From: Chara braunii
Lineage: Eukaryota > Streptophyta > Charophyceae > Charales > Characeae
DNA length: 53,212 nucleotides
Direction: 5' to 3'
NCBI GenBank assembly: GCA_003427395.1
Contig: BFEA01000137.1
Coordinates: 2,392,327 to 2,445,538 of the forward strand
In this document: piece after piece, positions 38,792-47,980 of the stretch
Layout of the letters: the number at the start of each line of letters is the position of its first letter
Numbering within the stretch: the first letter of the stretch is position 1
Notes under the pieces: generated by a model
What the model was told of the DNA's origin: nothing
Database searches by the model: none
Seen by the model: the letters and a program-made list of their open reading frames with translations, nothing else
Program-made: the position numbers and the translations under genes

Positions 38792-38960
38792 GGGGCGTGG
38801 TCCCACCAGCAGAGAGGATCAGATCCAATGCCTGAATCTGGACGTGTTTGTGGGGAGGTGCAGGAAATCGAGATTGAACTGGTTTTCCGCATCTCTGCAT
38901 AAAACACATCCAGATTCAGGCATTCAATCCCATTCTCGTTGCTAGTGGGACCTCGGCCCT
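38792..38960. mobile_element. MITE family A, copy 3
   Basis: Complete: GGGGCGTGGTCCCACCAGCA, CCTGAATCTGGACGTGTTTG on the left; ACACATCCAGATTCAGGCAT and TTGCTAGTGGGACCTCGGCCC on the right. Length is 169 bp. Confidence 0.85.
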
Positions 38961-39360
38961 GAAGTTACTGTAGCCTTTTCCCGTTCATCTTTTTTTGAGG
39001 GAAGTACGTTTATGTCACATCACAGTTTGAAATTGGGAAGTTGGCAACAAAAACAGCCAGCCGCAACTTTGTCATGCCTAAAGTTCAAAAAGGCAGATGT
39101 AACTCGGGCCGGCAGTGGAGTCAGGGTTGCAGTTTGTAATAGGCGCTTGTGTCGGGTCAGGTACCGGTCCGTTCGGTCCGTTCCCATGTACTACTGTCCC
39201 AATTTTTTTCAATTCTGGTACTCTGCCTTTCCGGGAAAAGCCTGTCCCAGGACCGGTTACCGGTACTCTTGATTTCCGGGGTGCAGCCGTTCGTGCCCCT
39301 GCCGTTCCATCGTAGCTACCGCCTTCAGCGTTCCCACGGCAGAGCCACGTGCCACACGCG

Positions 39361-39414
<54 letters not shown>

Positions 39415-40204
39415 CAAAAGAGACCTTTCTTTAAAAAAAAAAAAAAAAAGGACTTCTGGCGATCGTCCCGACCGTTTCCGACCTCGCTGCCAGAGTGAGG
39501 CCATCATCAGGGGACTGCTTGCACTTGCTCGTGTGATCCCGAGAGCTGCAATAAATAGCATTTGAGAAGCGTTGTACCTAGTACGGCGGTGTTATCCTCT
39601 CGGCACAGATACGTTCTTAGAAAAAAAACGCTAGAAAAAACCCGCTCGTCGTAACTCTACCCGCTTCATCCGGCGGGAAACACTGGAAACACTGTAGACA
39701 GAAGGCGGCGCGAAAAAAGAAAAAAGAATAGACGAAAAAAGAAAAAGAAAAAGGAAAAAGAAAAAGGAGATCAGCGGAGGAAGCCTCTGGATCAGGGGTT
39801 AATCGTTCGTAGCAGATCCGAGAAAATTGGGAGAAGCTTCCAGCTGTCACGTCCTAGTGTCGTCGAGTGTGCTTTTCAAGTTGGCGTCGAGTTTGGTGCA
39901 TTGGCAACGTCTTTTCTTCATTCTTGTGTCACAAGTGCCAGGGACACACATCTCTCGTAGCACGTAGGAAGAGGTGCTGCATATCGGAGGAGATATCGTC
40001 AGGAGAAAGAGTGACTGTCATAAAAGCGACAAGATTCTGAGACAGCTTAATGTCTGACTTTGGCCGAGGGCTGACTCGGAGGAGGAAACCAGATCCAACA
40101 ACGATATCCACGCTGCTTCAGCGAGAAGCCCGCACTCCGATGTGCCCTTCCCCAATAAACACATGGCAAAGTTTAAACCAGTTAAATTACTGCGTTAAAA
40201 ATGG
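38961..40204. other. Spacer without recognised gene
   Basis: It contains (AG)n at 39363-39412, an A17 run at 39433, and A/G-rich sequence at 39715-39770. Apparent ORFs are low complexity or short. Confidence 0.5.
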
Positions 40205-40275
40205 GCAGATATATAGTAAAGGTAAATTGTCTGCCTTCCAAGCAGGGGATATGGGTTCTATTCCCGTTATCCGCA
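40205..40275 (+). tRNA. trnG-UCC: tRNA-Gly(UCC)-like sequence of mitochondrial type
   Basis: 71 nt fold as a cloverleaf: acceptor GCAGATA with TATCCGC (one A-C mismatch), a weak D arm (TAGT...ATTG), anticodon stem TCTGC/GCAGG with loop CTTCCAA (anticodon TCC), and T arm ATGGG/CCCGT with loop TTCTATT. The T-loop has T where nearly all tRNAs have a purine (TTCGA or TTCAA), and no intron or CCA is present. Sequence style (GGATATGGGTT, TTATCCGCA) resembles plant mitochondrial trnG-UCC. A nad7 piece lies 0.9 kb away, so it is probably organelle-derived and not functional in the nucleus. Confidence 0.62.
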
Positions 40276-40349
40276 ATTGCGATTTGATCAAATTGTGTGC
40301 GGTAGTCTTGTAAACATCTCGAGTCCCTGATCATATCGAACTTGAAACT

Positions 40350-40475
40350 AGGGGCCTCGCTGCACTACTCTCTCCATTCACAAAAGACAAAAATCATGGC
40401 GGTGCATCTTTCCATATTCTAGTGGATGATTCACTCTCGTTTTGCACATTTCGAGAGTAGTGCAGCCAGGCCCTT
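40350..40475. mobile_element. MITE family D, copy 2, followed by a partial duplication
   Basis: GGGGCCTCGCTGCACTACTC at the left pairs with GAGTAGTGCAGCCAGGCCC at the right. The right part (GATGATTCACTCTCGTTTTG to CTTAGGCTAGTACCTGACA) is repeated at 40504-40618. A third relative, TTTTGCACATTGCGAGAGTAG, is at 42186. Confidence 0.72.
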
Positions 40476-40618
40476 AGGCTAGTACCTGACATCAAAACTG
40501 CGCGATGATTCACTCTCGTTTTGCACATTTCGACCTTCTCGTCTCTTTCAGATTTCGAGAATAGTGCAGCCAGGCCCTTAGGCCCTTAGGCTAGTACCTG
40601 ACATCAAAACTGCGCGCC

Positions 40619-40753
40619 GCGCCGGCCGCCCAAATCTCGAAGCAGCGCGGGCTGTCGATTCGATTTATCAACGGCCCGCCGGCCGCGGAAATCGCGTAGC
40701 GTTAACGCTCCGTGTTCGTATCTAAGGCGTCGCCCAAGTACTGATGGTTTAAG
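40619..40753. mobile_element. MITE family B, right part
   Basis: A GC-rich stretch like that inside B1 ends CGCCCAAGTACTGATGGTTTAA. The left end is not found, probably lost in the duplication at 40504-40618. Confidence 0.55.
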
Positions 40754-41157
40754 GAGTTCGATGCCCGGTTTGAGCAATGCAGTAGATTGAAGGTTGAAGT
40801 GGGGTCCTCTAGGTGGGTTCCATAGCCTGAGGAGGAAATTGACCCCTCTGGCTTACTATGAACATAGCAGGCTTTCGGACTCGGTTCAGAGAAAGACGGA
40901 GAGATGAGAGAAAGACGGAGAGATGGGTTGTCGCCACTGGACATGTCGCTTTGTTTCGGGATGCCATAACAATTGCCCAACTTGAAGGTCCCTTTGCAGT
41001 CCCATCATCATGATGGTGGAATGTTGACAGCTTTAATTGCAAAATACTTTCCCCCCTACAAATCTCTATAACCTCTTCCGGATCCATATTATCAATAACA
41101 TGAAACCCTGGGTTATCCTGGAAGGTAGTGAAAGGCGAAAAAAGAATTCGAGAGAAT
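40754..41157. other. Unassigned sequence next to the nad7 fragment
   Basis: A - strand frame is open (DNMDPEEVIEICRGE and following) but matches nothing I know. It might be further organellar sequence, for example intron, or unrelated. A short tandem (GAGAGAAAGACGGAGAGATG) lies at about 40900. Confidence 0.3.
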
Positions 41158-41410
41158 TCTAACAATATTTTCTCCTTCTTCAAAAGCCCAAAGAAAAGGG
41201 GTTAATGCTCCTACATCCATCGCATGGGTGGTTAATGCAAGTAGATGATTTAAGATCCAGGTAATCTCACAAAATAACACTCGACGTATATATTGAGCTC
41301 GAAATGGTACTTCACAATTACAAAGTTTTTCTACAGCTAAAGAATAAGCATGTTCCTGTGCCATCATAGAAACATAATCTAATCGATCAACATAAGGCAA
41401 AGCTTGTCTT

Positions 41411-41414
<4 letters not shown>
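41158..41414 (-). pseudogene. nad7: Nuclear copy of mitochondrial nad7 (complex I 49-kDa subunit), partial
   Basis: The - strand encodes [67 protein letters not shown] and TPFLWAFEE, matching about 85 residues of plant mitochondrial Nad7. An in-frame Arg codon is inserted in AQYIRRVLF, Arg is Trp in CEITWILN, and the frame is lost after EEGEN. The start abuts a 43-nt T run on the - strand (A's on +). With the tRNA-Gly copy nearby this suggests insertion of mitochondrial DNA. It encodes no functional protein. Confidence 0.9.
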
Positions 41415-41457
<43 letters not shown>

Positions 41458-41460
<3 letters not shown>

Positions 41461-42325
41461 ATAAGCCCGTCTTGAAGAAATGGTTGGCAAATGTACTGGT
41501 GGTTTAAGCTTATCAATTTGGAAACTTTCGACTGTACCTGCGACGCACCGACGACTTCTTTGCATGTGCGAGTTACTTTTTTTTTTTTTTTTCCAACTAT
41601 ACTCTTCTCTCAATTTTCCTCACACTACCTACCTACCACTACTCCTACCTATAGCCCCCTCCTTTTTTCCTTTTTTCCTTTTTTTTTCTTTCCTGTTAGT
41701 ACCCGCTGCGTAACTGGGGACGACTATCTACGTCCCGTTCCAGTTCCTCTACCAGGTCCAACTTGCAGTCTCGGTGAACAGGGCGTCCAGGCTCAGCATA
41801 TCCCCGGCGTGTTACTTTGGCCTTTCTTGTCCGAGGGGCTCATCCATGGTAGTCCCCGGTACTTGGACACGTTTGGCAACCATTACCTAGTCTCTTCCGC
41901 GATTGTCGGAATTTTCTTTCCCTCTTTCCTGTTGCTACTCTTACGTAGGACTGGCCGGCGCCTTAGCGAGCACGCCTGGAATTTCTTTTACTCGCTGGCA
42001 GGTTTCTTGAATCCGACTGGAATTTCTTTTTACTCGCTGGCAGGTTTCTTGAATCCGAAAGTCGGAAAAAAAAAAAAAAAAAAAAAAAAAAAACCGAAAG
42101 TGAGGATTGCCTGGTGGTGGGATACTTGGCAACAAATCCTTTCCTTGTGCAAAAAAATGTGGCGGTTGCAGCAAGTTCATCCTCATTTTGCACATTGCGA
42201 GAGTAGTGGGGCGATGCCCTTACACAGAAGATGCACTGAGTCAAAAAACGGTACACAATGTGTAGCAAATAAGTCAAACGGAGTCCGACTGACCAACATC
42301 ACACCATAGACGATTCAACAACACC
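41458..42325. other. Spacer with family-B end, tandem duplication and unrecognised ORF
   Basis: A family-B right end (TGTACTGGTGGTTTAA) is at 41492-41507. The + strand ORF 41491-42309 has no domain that I recognise, and part of it is a 42-bp tandem duplication (TGGAATTTCTTTTACTCGCTG at 41970 and 42018). A family-D relative is at 42180-42220. Confidence 0.5.
42055..42101 (+). mobile_element. Poly(A) insertion with 3-nt cargo and 8-bp target duplication
   Basis: CCGAAAGT is at 42055-42062 and 42094-42101. CGG and 28 A's lie between. The duplication is short, so this is less certain than the others. Confidence 0.65.
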
Positions 42326-42489
42326 AGGGCCGAGGTCCCACTAGCAAAAAGGATTGGATGAAGCTCCTGAATCTGGACGCGTTTTAAGCAGAGATGCAGA
42401 AAAGCAGTTCAATCTTGCCTTTCTGCACCTTTCCACAAACACATCCAGATTCAGGAGTTCAATCCAAATCCACTTTGGGACCTCACCCC
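42326..42489. mobile_element. MITE family A, copy 4
   Basis: The left end is AGGGCCGAGGTCCCACTAGC and CCTGAATCTGGACGCGTTTT. The right is ACACATCCAGATTCAGGAG and TTTGGGACCTCACCCC. CCAG/CCAGAG flank the two sides. Confidence 0.85.
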
Positions 42490-42591
42490 AGAGGGCGAGA
42501 GAGAGGGGAGCAATCCACAGGACAGCGATGGTAGTCAGAGTCACTTTATTTTAAAAATATCATTGTGAAAAAAAAAAAAAAAAAAAAAAAA

Positions 42592-43212
42592 NNNNNNNNN
42601 NNNNNNNNNNNNNNNNNNNNNNNNNNNNNNNNNNNNNNNNNNNNNNNNNNNNNNNNNNNNNNNNNNNNNNNNNNNNNNNNNNNNNNNNNNNNNNNNNNNN
42701 NNNNNNNNNNNNNNNNNNNNNNNNNNNNNNNNNNNNNNNNNNNNNNNNNNNNNNNNNNNNNNNNNNNNNNNNNNNNNNNNNNNNNNNNNNNNNNNNNNNN
42801 NNNNNNNNNNNNNNNNNNNNNNNNNNNNNNNNNNNNNNNNNNNNNNNNNNNNNNNNNNNNNNNNNNNNNNNNNNNNNNNNNNNNNNNNNNNNNNNNNNNN
42901 NNNNNNNNNNNNNNNNNNNNNNNNNNNNNNNNNNNNNNNNNNNNNNNNNNNNNNNNNNNNNNNNNNNNNNNNNNNNNNNNNNNNNNNNNNNNNNNNNNNN
43001 NNNNNNNNNNNNNNNNNNNNNNNNNNNNNNNNNNNNNNNNNNNNNNNNNNNNNNNNNNNNNNNNNNNNNNNNNNNNNNNNNNNNNNNNNNNNNNNNNNNN
43101 NNNNNNNNNNNNNNNNNNNNNNNNNNNNNNNNNNNNNNNNNNNNNNNNNNNNNNNNNNNNNNNNNNNNNNNNNNNNNNNNNNNNNNNNNNNNNNNNNNNN
43201 NNNNNNNNNNNN
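42592..43212. other. Assembly gap (621 N)
   Basis: The gap begins directly after a poly(A) run of at least 24 nt (42568-42591), which probably caused the break. Confidence 1.
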
Positions 43213-43371
43213 CGCGAGGGGTTCTTGATCGTGCGATTTATTAGGGGCTTGTTTTCCCTCTCTCTTTTTTAATTATTAGGGACTAGTTTGCTTCCCCCCC
43301 CCCCTCCCCCGTCCCCCTCCCTCTTCTTTAGGTGGATATTAATTAATCCGTGTCCATACTTTTGCTCATCT

Positions 43372-43512
43372 CGGGCTGCAGGTCCAAATTCGCAAAACGG
43401 ATTGGATTTAGCGCCTGAATCTGGACGCTTTTCGTTCAGATATGCAGAAAAGCCGATGGATCGCGATTTTCTGCACTTCTCTGCAGAATCGTTAGGAGGA
43501 CCAGCAGGGCGA
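43372..43512. mobile_element. MITE family A, copy 5 (right arm degraded)
   Basis: GCAGGTCCAAATTCGCAAAA, then GGATTGGATTTAGC and CCTGAATCTGGACGCTTTTC, then TATGCAGAAAAGC. The inverse arm ends soon after CTGCACTTCTCTGCAGAATC. Confidence 0.65.
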
Positions 43513-43670
43513 GGACGAGAAAAGTACGGTAGAAAAAAGAAAAGAAAAAATAAATAAAACGCTCCCATCCACACGTGTACACGAGCCCCGAGGGGTAGTT
43601 CAGAGGGTTTTTTCTTTGGTTTTTTTTTTTTTTTTTTTTTTTTTTTTGGGTGAAGACGGGGGAAGAAGGC

Positions 43671-43711
43671 CCTTCGGGACATCCGTTAAAATTGGAGCGA
43701 TACAGAGAAGG
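43671..43711 (+). pseudogene. U6 snRNA 5' fragment
   Basis: CCTTCGGGACATCCGTTAAA, ATTGGAGCGATACAGAGAAG matches the first 40 nt of U6 with one change (AACG to AGCG), then stops at GGTAC. A T-rich stretch and GTGAAGACGGGGGAAGAAGG (a family-C-like end) precede it. Confidence 0.8.
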
Positions 43712-43739
43712 GTACTTAATTAGCGTGGAGTAAGTGGGG

Positions 43740-43860
43740 GGTAGAGGAGGAGGAGGAGGAGGAGAGCAGAGGGGGAAGTACTTGGCGCAAGAGGAGGAGG
43801 ACGAAGGAGGAGGAGGAGGAGGACGAAGGAGGAGGAGGAGGAGGAGGAGCAACGAGGAAG
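43740..43860. repeat. (GGA)n-rich microsatellite
   Basis: GGAGGAGGA runs are interrupted by CGAAGGAGG spacers. ORFs of Glu/Gly/Arg repeats here are artefacts. Confidence 0.9.
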
Positions 43861-43992
43861 GGAGAGAATATGACTACACGGAAGAAGAGGGAGCCACTGG
43901 AATTTCTCAGCCGGATTTTCGGTTTCCAGCTGGATGGTTCCCCGTCATTCTCCGTTACTCTCCGTTTGCCGCCGTTACGCGAAGGAAGGGGC

Positions 43993-44011
43993 TTTTTTTT
44001 TTTTTTTTTTT

Positions 44012-44042
<31 letters not shown>
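43993..44042. repeat. T-run joined to G-run
   Basis: About 29 T's are followed directly by about 22 G's. GGAAGGGG stands on both sides, possibly a duplication. Confidence 0.9.
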
Positions 44043-44044
<2 letters not shown>

Positions 44045-44105
44045 GGGGGATTAGATACCATTGGAGGGCGGGCCTTCAAAATCCCCTCTACCGAGGGCAC
44101 TCACG

Positions 44106-44136
<31 letters not shown>

Positions 44137-44182
44137 TAAACAATGTCGCCTCCAGAGAAAATAGAAATTTGGTTTTCGTCAC

Positions 44183-44326
44183 AGGGATGTATCTGGCAAG
44201 CGCATATTCACACTAGCACTATCTTAAATCTGTATCTGACCGCATTTTACGACCAGATCTGGATGTATCTGACCGCAATTACATCCAGAAACAAATAAAA
44301 AAAGTCTTAGTGTGAGTAATGCCCTA
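44183..44326. mobile_element. MITE family F
   Basis: GCGCATATTCACACTAGCAC near the left pairs with CTTAGTGTGAGTAATGCCC at the right. The interior repeats CTGGATGTATCTGACCGCA and its inverse. Related ends (CTAGTGTGAAAAGTATGCCC) occur at 52690-52712, and GTGTGAGTATGCTC at 50130. Confidence 0.6.
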
Positions 44327-44719
44327 AATCCACTTGTGCATGAATGCAGCTACACGCGGAACATGTATAATATGATTTTCTTACTCAAAAAAAAAAAAAA
44401 AAAAAATCATCGTCGAGCTACTAAAAAGATCCTCCATCCTACGTACGGATTCAAGCAAAATAGTATTTTTGATTGTTTCATTATAATAAAAAAAAAAAGC
44501 ACCTTGGACAAAAAAAAAAGAAAAAAAAATCCTAGAATACCCAGATTCTATGTTTGTGGGGAAAAAAAATAATAAAAAAATCCTAGAGAGGGGGGGCGTC
44601 CATGCAAGTAGAAACTCTCTTTTTTTAATTTTAATTTTTATTTTTCTTCTTTTTCAAGTGGAAACTCTTCACCGAACTGTTGGGGAAAAAAAAAAGAAAA
44701 AGGAAAAGAATGGAGAAAC

Positions 44720-44887
44720 GAGGCGAGATCCCACTAGCAAAGAAGATTGGATTAAGCGCCTGAATCTGGATGCGTTTTACGTAGAGATACAGAAAAGCAT
44801 ATCAATAGCGATGTTCTGCACCTCTCCACAAACACGTCCAAATTCAAGTTTTCAATCCAATCCTCGTTGCTAGTGGGACCTCCCCCA
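44720..44887. mobile_element. MITE family A, copy 6
   Basis: Complete: GAGGCGAGATCCCACTAGCA, GGATTGGATTAAGCG, CCTGAATCTGGATGCGTTTT; on the right ACACGTCCAAATTCAAG and GTTGCTAGTGGGACCTCCCC. Confidence 0.87.
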
Positions 44888-44897
44888 CAGTGTGTTT

Positions 44898-44900
<3 letters not shown>

Positions 44901-44966
<66 letters not shown>

Positions 44967-45287
44967 CATCGCCGTTGTCCCTCTCCTCGCTAATTTTCCT
45001 CCCTCTCTCTTCTCCTACCTTTCTTCACTTCCTCCCTTCAAAGAGATACTCTCCTCCCTCCCTCCCTCCCTCCCTCCCTCCCTCTCTCCCTCTCTTAAGA
45101 CTCAACCCTCCCTCTCTTAAGACTCAACCCTCCCTCCGTCCCTCCCTCCCTCCCGCAATTGGCAATGAACCTGGGTGTGTGTTCATCGCTGTTGTCCCTC
45201 TCCTCGCTAAATTGCCTCCCTCTCTCTTCTCCTATCTCTCTTCTCCTCCTCCCTTGACAGAGATTCTCTCCTCCCTCCCTCCCTCCT
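44901..45287. repeat. (CT)n / (CCCT)n block with a direct repeat
   Basis: Pure (CT)n at 44901-44962 is followed by CCCTCCCT tracts. A segment GTTCATCGCCGTTGTCCCTC, TCCTCGCTAA... at 44963 is repeated at 45180 with few changes. No gene is here; the TPR gene's stop codon lies just to the right. Confidence 0.85.
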
Positions 45288-46667
45288 TTAAGAGACAACC
45301 CAGCCCCGGCATTGACAATGAACCTGGGCCAGTTTCGCCATATAATCGCCGGAGATCTGTCCGTACATCGTTTTAACCGCTGCAATCATAGCCTCTTTGG
45401 CGCGCAGCTCCTCCCCCTGCGACTCGTGGAACAGACCCGTGTAAAGCAAGGCGTAAAACTGGTCATGCCCACCATTCCCTCCTCCCCTTCCTCCTCCTCC
45501 TCCTCCTCCTCCTCCTAACTCCTTGATTCCTGCCGCTGCCAGCAGGTCATCGACGGAACCACCATTCTTGAACAAGTCGTGCGCTGCCCTCATTATCGGT
45601 CGGGAGTCGCGACCCACCTGCAGGAAAGCTCGGCGCGCTTCGTCTGGACCGTGTATCCGTGCCTCCGCGAGAAAACACCAGATCGCCTCCTCGGTGTCAT
45701 TTGGGTTGACGGCAACATCTTCTCGAAACTGCCTGGCCGCCTCCTCAAATTGGTCGAGGTAGTAGAGCGAAAGACCCCTCTGCCATAAATAGGGCCTTTG
45801 AGAGGGGTCTAATTGGAGGGCTAGATCGAAGTCGGCCAACGAGGCCCCCACGTCACCGTCGATGAACTTTTTCATTCCTCTCCGCGTGGCGGCTATGGCT
45901 TCTTGGCGCTTGTTTGCCGTCGGGATATCAGCCGAAGAGGAGGAGGAGGAGGTGGGGGAGGTGGAAGAAGAGGAGGAGGAGGACGAAGACATAGCTGTCA
46001 TCGCCACGACAGCTATGACACCTCCGACGACCAGTCCGGCAGAGACGGCCGCCGCCCCAGCGGCAAGGACCGACGTCCCGCCGGCGACGACCGGTCGCCG
46101 CTGACGCGGATGAGAAGAATGATGAAGATGACGATTATCGTGATGGTCGCCGACCAGCCCTTCACAGCTAACGTGGGCTTTTGCCCGGGATTTTTCACCG
46201 ATGAACGAGAAGAAGAAGATAGGATTTTGAGAGGAGGAGGAGGAGGTGGTGGTGGTTGGTAATCTCGATCGCGACGGCACGGGACCACCGCCGGATCCCG
46301 ATGCTCGAGAGTTAATCAAGCAGCTCGTGCGTCGCGACCAGGCCGATCGAGACCCCTCCCCCTCCTTCAGTCCCGTCGCTCTCCAGCTCCGCTGCGGCCG
46401 CCACGTGTTCTCTGAGATGATCGCGTCGGGATGCCATCCTCCTGCTGCGACCGACGGATTTTGTCGCAATGCCCATCGGGACTGCGACTGCGTAATTGTC
46501 CCCTTCACTTCCACGTGGCGAGTGGAAGCTGACGAAGAGAGAGAGGCTGGAATTGCCACCACGTGACAATTCACTGAACCTTCGCAGTAGTTGCAAAACG
46601 TCCCGCCACGTGGCATCACTAGAGCCCGTTGCATTTTGCCACGTGGAACGATGATGACGTCACCCAA
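45288..46667 (-). CDS. TPR protein of the plant chloroplast-type family
   Basis: The C-terminal 210 residues are well conserved with a plant TPR family (I recall At5g02590-like proteins). They read GMKKFIDGDVGASLADFDLA, LDPSQRPYLWQRGLSLYYLD, FEEAARQFREDVAVNPNDTE, EAIWCFLAEARIHG, GRDSRPIMRAAHDLFK, FYALLYTGLFHESQG and finally YMAKLAQVHCQCRGW. These form TPR helices that bind protein partners; the partner is unknown. Before the TPRs is a hydrophobic stretch (SVLAAGAAAVSAGLVVGGVI) and a poly-Ser run. A poly-Gly run interrupts the conserved part. Residues 1 to about 200 look noncoding-like, and five G-boxes fall in their DNA, so the true start is probably downstream or in another frame through an intron. 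Confidence 0.85.
   Translation of the reverse strand: MGDVIIVPRGKMQRALVMPRGGTFCNYCEGSVNCHVVAIPASLSSSASTRHVEVKGTITQSQSRWALRQNPSVAAGGWHPDAIISENTWRPQRSWRATGLKEGEGSRSAWSRRTSCLINSRASGSGGGPVPSRSRLPTTTTSSSSSQNPIFFFSFIGEKSRAKAHVSCEGLVGDHHDNRHLHHSSHPRQRRPVVAGGTSVLAAGAAAVSAGLVVGGVIAVVAMTAMSSSSSSSSSTSPTSSSSSSADIPTANKRQEAIAATRRGMKKFIDGDVGASLADFDLALQLDPSQRPYLWQRGLSLYYLDQFEEAARQFREDVAVNPNDTEEAIWCFLAEARIHGPDEARRAFLQVGRDSRPIMRAAHDLFKNGGSVDDLLAAAGIKELGGGGGGGGGRGGGNGGHDQFYALLYTGLFHESQGEELRAKEAMIAAVKTMYGQISGDYMAKLAQVHCQCRGWVVS
46402..46662. promoter_or_regulatory. Cluster of five CACGTG G-boxes and one TGACGTCA
   Basis: CACGTG stands at 46402, 46512, 46560, 46607 and 46640. Several are in the extended form GCCACGTGG. 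TGACGTCA is at 46655-46662. CACGTG is the plant G-box bound by bHLH and bZIP factors (light, ABA), and TGACGTCA a bZIP site. Five in about 245 bp is far above chance (one per 4 kb expected). They lie at the 5' end of the TPR ORF, as expected of its promoter. Confidence 0.65.
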
Positions 46668-47230
46668 AAAAATGGCCTCTGTCGATCAGAAAAGTTGGAC
46701 CATCTTCTGGCGATTTGCGCAAGGACGATCTTTTCCCTTTCTGGCCTTTTTTTTCCCTTTTTCTTTTTTTGACCGTTTTTCCTCTTTTTCTTTTTTCCTG
46801 TTTACCTTTCCCATATGTCGGCCGCGGGCATCTACTAGCCTCCTCCTGAAAAATAGTATAGACGGTGAATTTGAGGCCCGCGGCCCCACATATACCCACA
46901 TATGACGACTGTACTTGAACAGGATCTGTTCTGTAGGTCGTACACTTTCCTGTATCTGCGAATACAGGCGACTCACTCAACCTGGATGATGAGCGGAGGC
47001 CTCCATTCCTGAGCGCGAATACTGGGCGGGGGGCCTGTCTTTGCAGTCTCCAGCCGTTGATGAACGCACCCCTTGGCTTCGGTCAAGGGGTTCCGGAATG
47101 AGGGCGACCTGACGGGTCTCCATTTAAAAAAATAATAATAAAAAAAATACCCATATATGAGAAAGGTAGTGGTGGGTGCTGCAAAGGCCAACGCACCTTA
47201 GGGTCTGATCCCACCACTAGTGGTGAAAAA
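46668..47230. other. Region upstream of the TPR gene
   Basis: T-rich tracts lie at 46740-46800. A palindrome, CATATGTCGGCCGCGGGC ... GCCCGCGGCCCCACATAT, at 46813-46907 is MITE-like and shares CCCATATRTCGGCCRCGGGC with the family-B copy at 48485. No further gene recognised. Confidence 0.5.
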
Positions 47231-47238
47231 GTACTACG

Positions 47239-47270
<32 letters not shown>

Positions 47271-47278
47271 CTACGAAG
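47231..47278 (+). mobile_element. Poly(A)-only insertion with target duplication
   Basis: GTACTACGAA at 47231-47240 recurs at 47268-47277. Only A's lie between (about 27). Both copies are preceded by AAAAA, so the duplication could be up to 15 bp. There is no cargo. Confidence 0.8.
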
Positions 47279-47785
47279 ATGTCAGCGACCCTGGCGGGGT
47301 GAAAAGGAGAAATTGGATCCCACATAGCTGAGTTCTTTGGTGCTCTTCCTGGACCCGCCACGACTCTTTATGGGCGCCAGTTCAGGGTGGACGGTTTTCT
47401 GGCACGGTTTGCCCCACTTTCAAGGACCTCCCACACGCACAAGGGAAACAAAAAAAAAAAAAAAAAAAAAAAAAATGCTCCCTCTTTTTCGTTGCCGCGA
47501 AGCCCTCACGGTCTGCATGAAAGTTGTAGTAACTACGTTCGTGAAAGTTGTACAACTTTCGTTCGCGGGTCCCAGCAAAAAAAAAAAAAAAATTCAACAA
47601 AAAAAAACAATGTTATGCAGAAAAATAAACTGAACAACTTTTGCCTCAGGGTCACATCGAAATTCTTCACCAAATTCAAAATGAAAAATAAAATTTAAAA
47701 ATAATTTATTTATTTTTAATTTTTTTAATGTTCTTGGCCCGGCTGGACAAGTGACCCCGGGCCACTCTGGTAGCCTATATATTCA
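47279..47785. other. No gene; A-rich and AT-rich sequence
   Basis: A27 at 47449-47475 and A-rich sequence at 47577-47720. GTTATGCAGAAAAATAAACTG and CAACTTTTGCCTCAGGGTCAC resemble 51905-51950, so it is another dispersed repeat. Confidence 0.5.
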
Positions 47786-47980
47786 ATTAACGACTCAGTA
47801 AACCATGGTAGGCAGGGTGATAAGAGCACCCCTCCCTACTATGGTTTATATGGGTCACTCCATCTATTGGTGGGGAGCTGCACCTGCTGGAAAACAGGTC
47901 CAGCATCCCTTTTGCAATATGAAGAAATGCAGATAAAGACCAGGCTTGAGCCTCTTCACCCAGAGTCGGGCGCCAGAAAT
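47786..47980 (-). mobile_element. SINE-like family S1, copy 4
   Basis: GGGTGATAAGAGCACCCCTC, CCATCTATTGGTGGGGAGC, TGCACCTGCTGGAAAACAGG and TCCAGCATCCC match the family, and the far end shares GCCTCTTCACC...GGGCGCCAGAAATG with copy 1 (1195-1230). A poly(T) tail is absent here. Confidence 0.7.

Noticed and set aside
40754-41110. Possible extension of nad7 homology towards its C-terminus
   Set aside because: Weak matches could only be found by switching frames repeatedly; not better than chance by eye.
41491-42309. 272-codon + ORF next to the nad7 fragment
   Set aside because: It crosses a family-B end, a tandem duplication and a poly(A) insertion, with no domain recognised.
42565-43272. 235-codon ORF across the gap
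   Set aside because: It is built from N's and a poly(A) tract.
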